Below the pieces are notes generated by a model. That model ran no database searches. It was not told the origin of the DNA and worked only from the letters and a program-made list of their open reading frames with translations. DNA of 20,832 bases from Fen-999 sp035654135. Lineage in GTDB: Bacteria > Pseudomonadota > Gammaproteobacteria > Burkholderiales > Rhodocyclaceae. Positions 7,588 to 20,352 of the stretch are shown here, piece after piece; position 1 is the stretch's first letter; each line of letters starts with the position of its first letter. The translations under genes and the position numbers were made by a program. The stretch covers positions 1 to 20,832 of the forward strand of contig DASRXN010000070.1 in NCBI GenBank assembly GCA_035654135.1, written 5' to 3'.

Positions 7588-9642
7588 CTACTCCTCTTCT
7601 TCCTTCAGCTTGAACGAAGCCGCCAGCTTCTGCTGCGTCTGTGGCGGCACCGGAGCATGGCGCGAAAACTCGATGCTGTAGGCACCCTGACCGCCGGTAA
7701 CAGACTTCAGCTTCGAAGCGTAATCGGTGATCTCGGCCAGCGGCACTTCGCCCGCGATGGCCACAGAGCCGTGGCCGCGCGGCGTGGTACCCGTGACGTG
7801 GCCGCGCCGCGAGGACAGATCGCCGGCGATGTCGCCCATGGCATTTTCCGGCACGATGATCTCGACGTTCACGATCGGCTCGAGCATGATCGGATTGGCG
7901 GCCTGGATGGCGGCGATAGTGGCCTTGCGGCCAGCGGTGACGAAGGCGACTTCCTTCCCATCGACTGGATGGGTCTTGCCATCATAGACGATGACGCGCA
8001 AGTCATCGACCGGATAACCCGCGACCACGCCGTCGGCCAGCGCCTGGCGCACACCTTTCTCCACGGCGGCCATGAATACGCCCGGGATGACGCCACCCTT
8101 GACGTGATCGACGAACTCGAAGCCGGCACCGCGTTCCATCGGCTCGATCTTCAGATACACCTCGCCGAACTGGCCGGCACCGCCGGTCTGCTTCTTGTGC
8201 CGGCAGTGGCCTTCGGCATTCTTGGTGACCGTCTCGCGGTAGGGAATGCGCGGCGGCTTGGTATCGAGCTCCAGCTTGTACTGCGTCGCCATCTTCTCCA
8301 GCTTGTAGCGCAGGTGCATTTCGCCCAGGCCCTGGATGACGGTCTCGTGGGTGGTCGGATGGCGCTCGACGCGAAAGCAGGGATCTTCCAGTTCCAGCTT
8401 GTGCAGGATTTCGAACAGGCGCTGCTCGTCGCCTTTCTTCTTCGTCTCCACGGCCAGGCCCTGCATCGGCTGCGGGAACTCCAGCGGCTTGAGGTGAATG
8501 TGGTCTTCGTCGTGCGAATCGTGCAGCACGGCATCGAACTCGATTTCCTCGACCTTGGCGATGGCCCCGATATCGCCCGGCACCAGTTCATCGACCTCGA
8601 CGTAGTCCTTGCCCTGGAGTTGATAGAGATGGCCGGCCTTGAACGGCTTCTTGCCGTCGCCGACGAACAACTGCGAATCCTTGCGCATGGTGCCCTGGTG
8701 CACGCGGAAGACGCCGACCTTGCCCATATATGGGTCGGCGATGACCTTGAACACATGCGCCAGCACGTGCTTGCCGGCGTCCGGCTCGGCGCGGAAGGCC
8801 TCAATATCCTTGTCGCCAGGCTCGCCCTTGTGGAAAGGCGGCGCGTTGCCCTCGGCGGGATTGGGCGCCAGGCTCGCCAGCACGTGCATCATCTGGTCGA
8901 TACCGGCACCGGTGCGGGCCGAGACGAACAGGATGGGCACCAAGTGGCCTTCGCGCAGCGCCTTCTCGAACGGCGCGTGCAGTTCGCCGGCAGTCGGATC
9001 GGTACCCTCTTCGAGGTAACGGGCGAGCAGCGATTCATCTTCTTCGACCAGTTGGTCGATCAGCTCGCGGTGGGCGTGGGCGACGGTGTCGAAATCCGCA
9101 TCGCCGGACTCGTGCTCCAGCAATTCCACCACGTCGGCACGGTCATGCGCCGGCAGGTCGAGCAGCTTGCACTCACTGCCGAAGCGCTCGCGGATGTCGG
9201 CTACCAGGCCCGGCAGGTCGACGTTGTCGGCGTCGATCTTGTTGATGACGATCATGCGCGCCAAGCCGCGCAGCTTGGCGGCACGCATCATGCGCTCGGT
9301 CATCAGCTCGACGCCGGTCTGCGCATTCACCACCACCAGCGCCGTATCCACGCCAGCGAGCGCGGCGATCGACTGGCCGGCGAAGTCGGGGTAGCCCGGG
9401 GTATCGACGAGATGCACATGCATGCCCTCGGCGGCGAAATTGACCAGGGCGGAATTCAGGGAGTGGCCGGCGGTTTTTTCCTGGGCGTCGAAGTCACAGA
9501 CCGTGTTGCCCTTTTCGACTGCACCCTTGGCGGCAATGGCGCCAGCCCTGTACAGCAGGGCTTCCGCGAGCGTGGTCTTGCCGGAACCGCCGTGGCCAAC
9601 AAGCGCGACGGCGCGGATAGCTTCGGTGGCGTAAGTCGCCAT
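7588..9642 (-). CDS. Elongation factor G-like GTPase (EF-G-2 type paralogue)
   Basis: A 684-residue translational GTPase with the five EF-G domains: P-loop GHGGSGKT (16-23), DTPG (80-83), NKID (134-137) and VSARTG (G5), then the domain II barrel, domains III/V, and a domain IV with KKQTGGAGQFGEV. It differs from housekeeping FusA in two places. The switch I RGITI motif is missing (QEKTAGHSLNSA instead), and the His of DTPGH is Tyr84 (DTPGYPDF). Both features fit the EF-G-2 group known from Thermus thermophilus, whose cellular role is unsettled. The C-terminus ends in an acidic KLKEEEE tail. GGGAG lies 7 nt before the ATG. It sits 61 nt after glmS and 10 nt before the DUF2946-like gene, away from any rpsL/rpsG/tuf cluster, which supports a paralogue rather than the main EF-G. 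Confidence 0.93.
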   Translation of the reverse strand: MATYATEAIRAVALVGHGGSGKTTLAEALLYRAGAIAAKGAVEKGNTVCDFDAQEKTAGHSLNSALVNFAAEGMHVHLVDTPGYPDFAGQSIAALAGVDTALVVVNAQTGVELMTERMMRAAKLRGLARMIVINKIDADNVDLPGLVADIRERFGSECKLLDLPAHDRADVVELLEHESGDADFDTVAHAHRELIDQLVEEDESLLARYLEEGTDPTAGELHAPFEKALREGHLVPILFVSARTGAGIDQMMHVLASLAPNPAEGNAPPFHKGEPGDKDIEAFRAEPDAGKHVLAHVFKVIADPYMGKVGVFRVHQGTMRKDSQLFVGDGKKPFKAGHLYQLQGKDYVEVDELVPGDIGAIAKVEEIEFDAVLHDSHDEDHIHLKPLEFPQPMQGLAVETKKKGDEQRLFEILHKLELEDPCFRVERHPTTHETVIQGLGEMHLRYKLEKMATQYKLELDTKPPRIPYRETVTKNAEGHCRHKKQTGGAGQFGEVYLKIEPMERGAGFEFVDHVKGGVIPGVFMAAVEKGVRQALADGVVAGYPVDDLRVIVYDGKTHPVDGKEVAFVTAGRKATIAAIQAANPIMLEPIVNVEIIVPENAMGDIAGDLSSRRGHVTGTTPRGHGSVAIAGEVPLAEITDYASKLKSVTGGQGAYSIEFSRHAPVPPQTQQKLAASFKLKEEEE

Positions 9643-9703
9643 GATGCAACTCCCTGTCTTTTGTTGAATGTTGCGGCGATTTTACGCCTAACAGGGAAGG
9701 CTT

Positions 9704-11521
9704 TTACTCCACCGTCACCGACTTCGCCAGGTTGCGCGGCTTATCGACATCGGTGCCCTTGACCAGCGCGGCATGGTAGGCGAGCAGTTGCAGCGGCACG
9801 ACATGCAGGATCGGCGAAAGCAGGCCATAGTGTTCCGGCAGGCGCAGGATGTGCACACCTTCCGACTCCGCCACTTCCGAATCGGCGTCGGCGAAAACGT
9901 AAAGCTCGCCGCCGCGCGCCTTCACTTCCTGCAGGTTCGACTTCAGCTTCTCCAGCAGGGTGTCGTTGGGTGCAATGGAGATAACCGGCATTTCACGGTC
10001 GACCAGAGCCAGTGGGCCGTGCTTGAGCTCTCCTGCCGGATAGGCCTCGGCGTGGATGTAGGAAATTTCCTTGAGCTTGAGGGCGCCTTCGAGGGCGATG
10101 GGATAGTGGTGGCCACGGCCGAGGAAGAGCGCGTGCTGCTTGCCGGCGAAGCGACCGGCCCAGCGCTCTATTTCCGGTTCCAGCAGCAGCGTCTTGGCTA
10201 CCGCCACCGGCAGGTGGCGCAAGGCGGTGAGATGCTTCGACTCCTGCTCGGCGCTCAAGCGTCCGTGCTGCTTGGCCAGCACCAGTGCCAGCAGCGCCAG
10301 GGCGGCAAGCTGGGTGGTAAAAGCCTTGGTTGAGGCAACACCGATTTCGGGACCGGCGCGGGTGAGGAACTTCAGCGCCGATTCACGGATCAGAGCCGAC
10401 TCCGCGACGTTACAGACAGCCAGAGTCTTCGTCATGCCCAGAGTCTTGGCATGCTTGACGGCGGCCAGAGTATCGGCCGTTTCGCCCGACTGAGAGATGG
10501 TCACGACCAGCGTGGCAGGATCGGCCACCGAGTCGCGATAACGGTATTCACTGGCGATTTCCACCTGGCAGGGCAGGCCGGCCAGCTGTTCGATCCAGTA
10601 GCGCGCCACCAGGCCGGCGTGATAGCTGGTGCCGCAGGCAATGATCAACACCCCCCGAGCATCCTTGAATATCTCCGGGGCTGCCGTGCCGAACAGGTTG
10701 GGCGACAGGCCGGCGCCGCCGGCAATCATCTCCAGCGTGTTGGCCAGCGCCTGCGGCTGCTCGAAGATTTCCTTCTGCATGTAGTGTCGGTACTGGCCGA
10801 GTTCCACCGCATCGGCGGACAGGCTGGACTCGAAGCTGGGCCGCTCGGGCACGCTGCCATCCTGGCGGATGACGCGCACTCCGTCGCGACGGATATCGGC
10901 GATGTCGCCATCCTCCAGGTAGACCATCGTGCGCGTCACCTGCAACAGGGCAGCGGCATCCGAGGCAGCGTAATTGCCGTGCTCTCCAAGTCCCAGCAGC
11001 AGCGGCGCGCCGTTGCGGGCGACGATGACGCGCTCTTCGCCTTCCTTGAGCACGGCGATGGCATAGGCGCCGGCGAGGCGGTTGGTGGTCAAACGCACGG
11101 CTTCGAACACATCAGGCGTGGTTTTCAGCGTTTCCTGCATGAGGTGGGCGATCACCTCGGTGTCGGTATCGGACGTGAAGACGTAGCCGCGCGCGGAAAG
11201 CTCCTGCTTGATTTCGGCGAAATTCTCGATGATGCCGTTATGCACCACCGCCAGGCCGCCCGAGACATGTGGGTGGGCGTTGCGCTCGGACGGCACACCA
11301 TGGGTGGCCCAGCGGGTATGAGCGATGCCACAGTTGGCGGCGAGGCCATCGGCCTCTTTCGCCAGTTCCGCGACGCGGCCGACGCTGCGCAGGCGCGTAA
11401 GATCCGGGTTCAGTACCGCGAGGCCGGCGGAATCGTAGCCGCGGTATTCCAGACGGTTGAGCCCCTCGATGAGAACGGGAACGATGTTGTTGCCGGCGAT
11501 GGCTGCGACGATGCCACACAT
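9704..11521 (-). CDS. glmS: Glutamine--fructose-6-phosphate aminotransferase (isomerizing)
   Basis: GlmS, 605 residues (E. coli 609), makes glucosamine-6-phosphate from fructose-6-phosphate and glutamine, the committed step to UDP-GlcNAc. The start MCGIVAAIAG places the catalytic Cys right after Met, as required for an Ntn glutaminase; a longer open frame upstream is only glmU read in another frame. Glutaminase motifs: LEYRGYDSAG (24-33), HTRWATHG (68-75) and NAHPH. Two SIS sugar-isomerase domains follow (about 285-420 and 455-590), with CGTSYHAG and SQSGET motifs. The C-terminus DKPRNLAKSVTVE matches the family tail that carries the isomerase Lys (K600). It begins 5 nt after the glmU stop with AAGGA 9 nt upstream, so glmUS form one unit. 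With so short a gap there is no room for a glmS ribozyme. Confidence 0.98.
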   Translation of the reverse strand: MCGIVAAIAGNNIVPVLIEGLNRLEYRGYDSAGLAVLNPDLTRLRSVGRVAELAKEADGLAANCGIAHTRWATHGVPSERNAHPHVSGGLAVVHNGIIENFAEIKQELSARGYVFTSDTDTEVIAHLMQETLKTTPDVFEAVRLTTNRLAGAYAIAVLKEGEERVIVARNGAPLLLGLGEHGNYAASDAAALLQVTRTMVYLEDGDIADIRRDGVRVIRQDGSVPERPSFESSLSADAVELGQYRHYMQKEIFEQPQALANTLEMIAGGAGLSPNLFGTAAPEIFKDARGVLIIACGTSYHAGLVARYWIEQLAGLPCQVEIASEYRYRDSVADPATLVVTISQSGETADTLAAVKHAKTLGMTKTLAVCNVAESALIRESALKFLTRAGPEIGVASTKAFTTQLAALALLALVLAKQHGRLSAEQESKHLTALRHLPVAVAKTLLLEPEIERWAGRFAGKQHALFLGRGHHYPIALEGALKLKEISYIHAEAYPAGELKHGPLALVDREMPVISIAPNDTLLEKLKSNLQEVKARGGELYVFADADSEVAESEGVHILRLPEHYGLLSPILHVVPLQLLAYHAALVKGTDVDKPRNLAKSVTVE

Positions 11522-11526
11522 GGTTG

Positions 11527-12888
11527 TCAGTCCTTCTTCTGTTTCACCGGCCGTGTCCAGCCAGGCAATGTCACTTGTCTTGCCCGCGACAGCGTCAGCT
11601 GGTCGGGCGGCGCATTCATGGTCAACGTCGTACCCGCGCCGAGGGTGGCGCCGCGGCCGACGGTGACCGGCGCCACCAGTTGGGTGTCGGAACCGATAAA
11701 GACGTCGTCCTCGATGATGGTACGAAACTTGTTGGCGCCGTCGTAGTTGCAGGTGATGGTGCCGGCGCCGACATTGACCCGGCTGCCCACGGTCGCATCG
11801 CCGATGTAGGAAAGATGATTGGCCTTCGAGTGATCGGCGATGGTGCTGTTCTTCACTTCGACGAAGTTGCCGACATGCACGTCGGTGCCGAGCTGGGCGC
11901 CGGGCCGCAGGCGGGCATAAGGCCCGACGATACTTTGCGGACCGACCTCGGCACCCTCCAGGTGGCAGAAGGCGTGCAGGCGGGCGCCGGCCTTGACGAC
12001 CACGTTCTTGAGCACGCAGTTCGGACCGATGCTGACACCGTCCGCCAGCGTCACCGGACCTTCGAATACGCAATTGACGTCAATGAAAACATCGCGGCCG
12101 CAGGTGAGTTCGCCGCGCACGTCGATGCGACCGGGATCGGCCAGGCCAACACCGTGGTCCATCAAGACGCCGGCGATATTGCGCTGGTGGATGCGCTCCA
12201 GCACCGCCAGTTGCACCTTGCTGTTCACGCCCTCGACTTCCCAGGTGTGATCAGGCTGGCAGGCATCCACCGCCATGTTGCCGGCGACGGCCAGCGCCAC
12301 GATATCGGTCAGGTAATACTCGCCCTGGGCATTGCGATTGCCCAGCGTCGGCAGCCAGGCGGCCAGCGCGGTCGTGGGGGCGACGAGAATGCCGGTGTTG
12401 ACTTCATCGATGGCCCGTTCGGCATCGTCGGCATCCTTCTCTTCGACGATGCGCACGATACGGCCGTCGGCGCGCACGATGCGGCCATAGCCGTGAGGGT
12501 TGTCGAGCTGAACGGTCAGCAATGCCAGCGTCTCGCCATCACTGACTTTCATCAACCGGTCCAGCGTTTCGGTGCGGATCATGGGCACGTCGCCATAGAG
12601 CACGAGAGTCGGCACGGCCGGATCGAGATGGGGCAGTGCCTGCAACACCGCGTGGCCTGTGCCAAGCTGCGGCTCCTGCTTCACCCAGATCAGGTCGTCG
12701 GCCGCCAGCGCCTCGCGCACCTGCTCGCCGCCGTGGCCATAGACGACGCAGATGCGACCGGCGCCAAGCCGCCTGGCGGTATGGAGCACGTGGGCCAGCA
12801 TCGGTTTGCCGGCGAGCGGATGCAGCACCTTGGGCAGGTCGGAACGCATGCGCTTGCCCTTGCCGGCAGCGAGAATGACAACGTTCAT
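11527..12888 (-). CDS. glmU: Bifunctional GlmU: GlcN-1-P acetyltransferase / GlcNAc-1-P uridyltransferase
   Basis: Cytoplasmic enzyme of 453 residues (E. coli 456) that acetylates glucosamine-1-phosphate and couples it to UTP to give UDP-GlcNAc. The N-terminal pyrophosphorylase domain opens with LAAGKGKRMRSDLPKVLHP (6-24), the nucleotide-binding loop of the family, and has YGDVPM (98-103). The C-terminal left-handed beta helix (about 250-437) has hexapeptide repeats and the acetyltransferase segment with H358 (ANHLSYIGD), GAGTITCNYDG and KFRTII. ATG at 12888 has AAGG 5 nt upstream and begins directly with the family N-terminus; an upstream ATG adds 22 unlikely residues over the gltD terminator. 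It leads glmS with a 5-nt gap and has only about 50 nt between the gltD terminator and its start for a promoter. Confidence 0.98.
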   Translation of the reverse strand: MNVVILAAGKGKRMRSDLPKVLHPLAGKPMLAHVLHTARRLGAGRICVVYGHGGEQVREALAADDLIWVKQEPQLGTGHAVLQALPHLDPAVPTLVLYGDVPMIRTETLDRLMKVSDGETLALLTVQLDNPHGYGRIVRADGRIVRIVEEKDADDAERAIDEVNTGILVAPTTALAAWLPTLGNRNAQGEYYLTDIVALAVAGNMAVDACQPDHTWEVEGVNSKVQLAVLERIHQRNIAGVLMDHGVGLADPGRIDVRGELTCGRDVFIDVNCVFEGPVTLADGVSIGPNCVLKNVVVKAGARLHAFCHLEGAEVGPQSIVGPYARLRPGAQLGTDVHVGNFVEVKNSTIADHSKANHLSYIGDATVGSRVNVGAGTITCNYDGANKFRTIIEDDVFIGSDTQLVAPVTVGRGATLGAGTTLTMNAPPDQLTLSRARQVTLPGWTRPVKQKKD

Positions 12889-12917
12889 GGCAACCTTATG
12901 TCGAATCGAAAAGCCGA

Positions 12918-12942
12918 TTTTACCTGTACATTCCAAATGGAA
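12918..12942 (-). promoter_or_regulatory. Weak glmU promoter candidate
   Basis: Between the gltD terminator hairpin and glmU the only good -10-like hexamer is TAAAAT (12918-12923). The matching -35 area is poor: GTTTCC overlaps the terminator tail at a 16-nt spacing. A promoter is expected somewhere here if the terminator works, but this exact site is weakly supported. Confidence 0.25.
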
Positions 12943-12964
12943 ACGCCGGCGCAAGCACCGGCGT
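12938..12964 (-). terminator. Probable intrinsic terminator of gltBD
   Basis: Between the gltD stop and glmU, the minus strand has ACGCCGG/CCGGCGT (12958-12964 with 12943-12949), extendable inward by a G-U and a G-C pair to about 9 bp with a CTTG loop. A short tract TTTCC follows (12942-12938, the first T being the end of the stem flank). The T run is short, so termination may be partial and glmUS may receive some read-through. Confidence 0.55.
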
Positions 12965-12987
12965 CGTAGTCATTCGGACTAATGCCC

Positions 12988-14447
12988 TTACCGCGGCAGC
13001 AGTGAGCTGCCCATCAGGAATTCATCCACCGCGCGGGCGCACTGGCGGCCTTCACGGATTGCCCAAACCACGAGGGACTGGCCGCGGCGCACATCGCCGG
13101 CGGCAAACACCTTGCCCACGCTGGTCGCATAGCAGCCGTCGCCGTCGGTGGTGGCCGCGGCGTTGCCGCGCGTATCCTTGGCCACGCCGAAGGCGTCGAG
13201 CATGGAGGCGACCGGGTTGGTGAATCCCATGGCCAGGAAAGCCTGATCGCAGGGAACGGTGAATTCGCTGCCCGGAATCTCGACCGGCTTGCCATCCTTC
13301 CAATCCAGACGCACGCACTTGAGCGCCTTGAGCTTTCCATTCTCGCCGACAAACTCCTTGGTCGCGATCGACCAGTCGCGGACGCAGCCCTCGTTGTGGG
13401 AGGAGGAGGTACGCAGCTTGGTCGGCCAGTAGGGCCAGACCAGGGGCTTGTTCTCGGCCTCGGGCGGCTTGGGCAGCAGCTCGAACTGGGTCACCGAGGC
13501 GGCGCCGTGACGGTTCGAGGTGCCGACACAGTCGGAGCCGGTATCGCCACCACCGATCACGACCACGTGCTTGCCGGCCGCGTTGATCGGATTCTTCCTG
13601 CCACCGCCGTTCTGCTTGTTCTGCGGGATCAGGAATTCGAGCGCGTAATGGACGCCTGCCAGCTCGCGGCCGGGAATGGGCAAATCGCGCGGCGTCTCAG
13701 AACCGCCCGCCAGCACCACCGCGTCGAAGTCCTTCATCAGCTTCGATGCAGCAACCACTTTGACGGCATCGTTAGCGACGCCGTTCGGCATATCCTTGCC
13801 GACCATTGTCTTGGTGACAAACTTGACGCCCTCGGCCGCCATCTGGGCGGCGCGCCAGTCGATCAGTCGCTTGTCGAGCTTGAAGTCGGGAATGCCGAAG
13901 CGCAGCAGGCCGCCGATGTCTTCGTTCTTCTCGTAGACGGTGACGTCGTGGCCAACCCGTGCCAACTGCTGTGCGCAGGCCAGGCCCGCCGGACCGGAAC
14001 CGACCACGGCAACCGTCTTGCCGGTCTTCTGCTCGGCAGGCTGAGGCACCACCCAGCCGTTCTCACCGGCCTTGTCGATGATGGCGTGTTCGAGCGACTT
14101 GATGCCCACCGGCTCGGCATTGATGCCAAGCGTGCAGGCAGCCTCGCAGGGCGCCGGGCAGATGCGGCCGGTCATTTCGGGGAAGTTGTTGGTCGAGTGC
14201 AGAATCTCGATCGCCTCGCGCCAATTGCCCTTGTAGACCGCGTCGTTGAAGTCCGGGATGTTGTTGTTCACCGGGCAGCCGTTGTTGCAGAAGGGAATGC
14301 CGCAATCCATACAGCGGGCGCCCTGCACCTTGGCCTTGTCGTCTGTCAGGCGGGCGACAAATTCCTGGTAGTTCTTCAGGCGCTGCTCGACCGGCTCGTA
14401 ACCCTCGGACTGACGCTGGAATTCCAAGAATCCCGTGGGCTTGCCCA

Positions 14448-14448
<1 letters not shown>
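12988..14448 (-). CDS. gltD: Glutamate synthase (NADPH) small subunit
   Basis: Beta subunit of GOGAT (486 residues), which passes electrons from NADPH through FAD to the alpha subunit for glutamate synthesis in the cytoplasm. The N-terminal cysteine region holds C46, C49, C54 and C58 (CMDCGIPFCNNGCPVNNNIP), then C97, C101 and C105 (ICPAPCEAAC), which serve the [4Fe-4S] clusters at the subunit interface. The FAD site is VAVVGSGPAGLACA (GSGPAG at 150-155), the NADPH site is VVVIGGGDTGSD (298-304), and the closing FAD motif is VFAAGDVRRGQSLVVWAIREG-like near the C-terminus. Its ATG shares one base with the gltB stop (TAATG), and a strong AAGGAGG lies 7 nt upstream inside gltB, so the two subunits are translationally coupled. 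Length and residues are normal. Confidence 0.98.
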
Positions 14449-19061
<4,613 letters not shown>

Positions 19062-19087
19062 CTCGTTATTCCTGAAATGCGGCCGTC

Positions 19088-19121
19088 AAAAAAAGCCGCG
19101 GGATGCGTGGCCTCCCCGGCT
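19088..19121 (-). terminator. Intrinsic terminator in the gltB leader (dgt terminator and/or attenuator)
   Basis: The minus strand reads AGCCG-GGGA, a 9-nt loop, then TCCC-G-CGGCT (19121 to 19094): about nine pairs with one bulged G, followed at once by a run of T (19094-19088). This is a convincing Rho-independent terminator. It is 26 nt upstream of the gltB start codon and downstream of the best promoter, so transcripts for gltB must pass through it. It may simply end dgt transcription, but its position also makes it an attenuator candidate. Confidence 0.7.
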
Positions 19122-19147
19122 TCGCTGATCTTTGTGGGCGAACGGGA

Positions 19148-19177
19148 AATATACCGCAGAACCCGCTCGGGACTCAA
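19148..19177 (-). promoter_or_regulatory. Probable sigma-70 promoter for gltBD
   Basis: Downstream of the dgt stop the minus strand has TTGAGT (19177-19172) and TATATT (19153-19148) separated by 18 nt, four and five matches to the -35 and -10 consensus. The predicted start site near 19141 gives a leader of about 80 nt containing the terminator hairpin. Assigned by eye; no transcript data. Confidence 0.5.
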
Positions 19178-19197
19178 GACGCCCGTCAGGCATGCCC

Positions 19198-20352
19198 CTA
19201 TAGAGTAGCCATATCTCCCGCATCGGCAAGACTGCCAAACAGGCGGCGGTGTTCCCTGATCGCGTAGCGATCGGTCATGCCGGCAATGTAGTCGGCAACG
19301 GTACGGGGCCGATCGACCGCCGCAGATTCGCGGTACTGCGGCGGCAAGGCGGAAAAATCGGCCATGAACGAACCAAACAAGTCCCGGACGATGCCGCGCG
19401 CCCGCTCGGTCATGGCAACGACGCGCGGGTGTCGATAGAGATTGTCAAGCAGGAAGCGCTTTAGAGCAGCATTATCGTCCCGCATGGCCGGCGTGAAACC
19501 AATCAGGGCCGACGCCTGCCGCACGTCGTTCAGTGTTTCCACCCCTGCGTCGGCAATGCGGCGGGCAGACTCTTCGAGCAGATCGGTCACCAGGGCTCCG
19601 ATCATGCGTCGCACGGTCTCATGCACCAGACGGCGCTCGCCGAGGGCAGGAAACTCGCATCGGGCCTCATGGGCGTAGCGACCAAAGAGGCTGACGGATG
19701 CCAATTGCTCAAGAGTCAGCAGGCCGGATCGCAACCCGTCGTCCACATCATGGTTGTTGTAGGCAATCTCGTCGGCCAGATTGCATATCTGCGCCTCCAG
19801 CGAGGGGCGCAGCCGGTCGAGAAATCGTTGCCCCAAGTCACCGAAACTGCTCGCCTTCTCCGCCGGACAGTGTTTGAGTATGCCCTCACGGGTTTCGTAC
19901 ATGAGATTCAGGCCATCGAAGGCGCCATAGCGCAGTTCGAGGTGATCGACTATGCGCAGGCTCTGCAGGTTATGCTCGAAGCCGCCGTAATCGCGCATGC
20001 ATTCATCGAGGGCATCCTGGCCGGCGTGGCCAAACGGCGTGTGGCCAAGATCGTGGGCCAGGGCAATCGCTTCGGCAAGATCGTCGTTCACGCGCAGCGC
20101 CCGCGCGATTGAGCGCGCGACCTGAGCCACTTCGATCGAGTGTGTCAGCCGAGTGCGGAACAAATCGCCTTCGTGGTTAACGAAGACCTGGGTCTTGTAC
20201 TCGAGACGTCGGAAGGCAGTGGAATGGACAATGCGATCGCGGTCACGCTCGAATTCGCTGCGCACCCGCGGCCGTGCTTCGGCGTGCGTACGGCCCCGCG
20301 AGTTGCGCTCGCTGGCCGCGTAAGACGCCCGATCAGGCTGAGCAGACTTCAA
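19198..20352 (-). CDS. dgt: dGTPase-like deoxyguanosinetriphosphate triphosphohydrolase (HD superfamily)
   Basis: HD-domain dNTP triphosphohydrolase, which splits dGTP (or other dNTPs) into a deoxynucleoside and tripolyphosphate, helping to set nucleotide pools. The metal motif is complete: RTRLTHSIEVAQ (H71), AHDLGHTPFGHAG (H100-D101) and LADEIAYNNHDVDDG; the front motif IVHSTAFRRLEYKTQVF is typical of the short dGTPase-like family. I place the start at TTG 20352 (384 residues): it has AAGG 6 nt upstream and matches the short leader before SRGR that I recall in relatives. An ATG at 20382 would add 10 residues and overlap aroB by 50 nt instead of 20. It follows aroB directly, so the two are probably co-transcribed. 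The in vivo substrate cannot be told from sequence. Confidence 0.92.
   Translation of the reverse strand: MKSAQPDRASYAASERNSRGRTHAEARPRVRSEFERDRDRIVHSTAFRRLEYKTQVFVNHEGDLFRTRLTHSIEVAQVARSIARALRVNDDLAEAIALAHDLGHTPFGHAGQDALDECMRDYGGFEHNLQSLRIVDHLELRYGAFDGLNLMYETREGILKHCPAEKASSFGDLGQRFLDRLRPSLEAQICNLADEIAYNNHDVDDGLRSGLLTLEQLASVSLFGRYAHEARCEFPALGERRLVHETVRRMIGALVTDLLEESARRIADAGVETLNDVRQASALIGFTPAMRDDNAALKRFLLDNLYRHPRVVAMTERARGIVRDLFGSFMADFSALPPQYRESAAVDRPRTVADYIAGMTDRYAIREHRRLFGSLADAGDMATL

Noticed and set aside
9643..9703. Small stem and a TAAAAT hexamer in the glmS to EF-G-like gap
   Set aside because: The stem is only about 4 bp (GCCT/AGGC), and no acceptable -35 lies at the right distance. 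I cannot support a terminator or promoter here.
7423..9762. 779-codon open frame on the plus strand opposite the EF-G-like gene
   Set aside because: It is the mirror of a well-supported minus-strand gene. Its composition (rich in His, Gln, Arg, Asp and Gly) is typical of antisense frames in GC-rich coding DNA, and no known motif appears in it.
11522..11526. Possible glmS ribozyme upstream of glmS
   Set aside because: Only 5 nt separate glmU and glmS, so there is no room for it. The ribozyme is mainly known from Gram-positive bacteria.
11522..12073. 184-codon N-terminal extension of GlmS
   Set aside because: It is glmU read in another frame. GlmS must begin Met-Cys so that Cys becomes the N-terminal nucleophile, and a ribosome site precedes that ATG.
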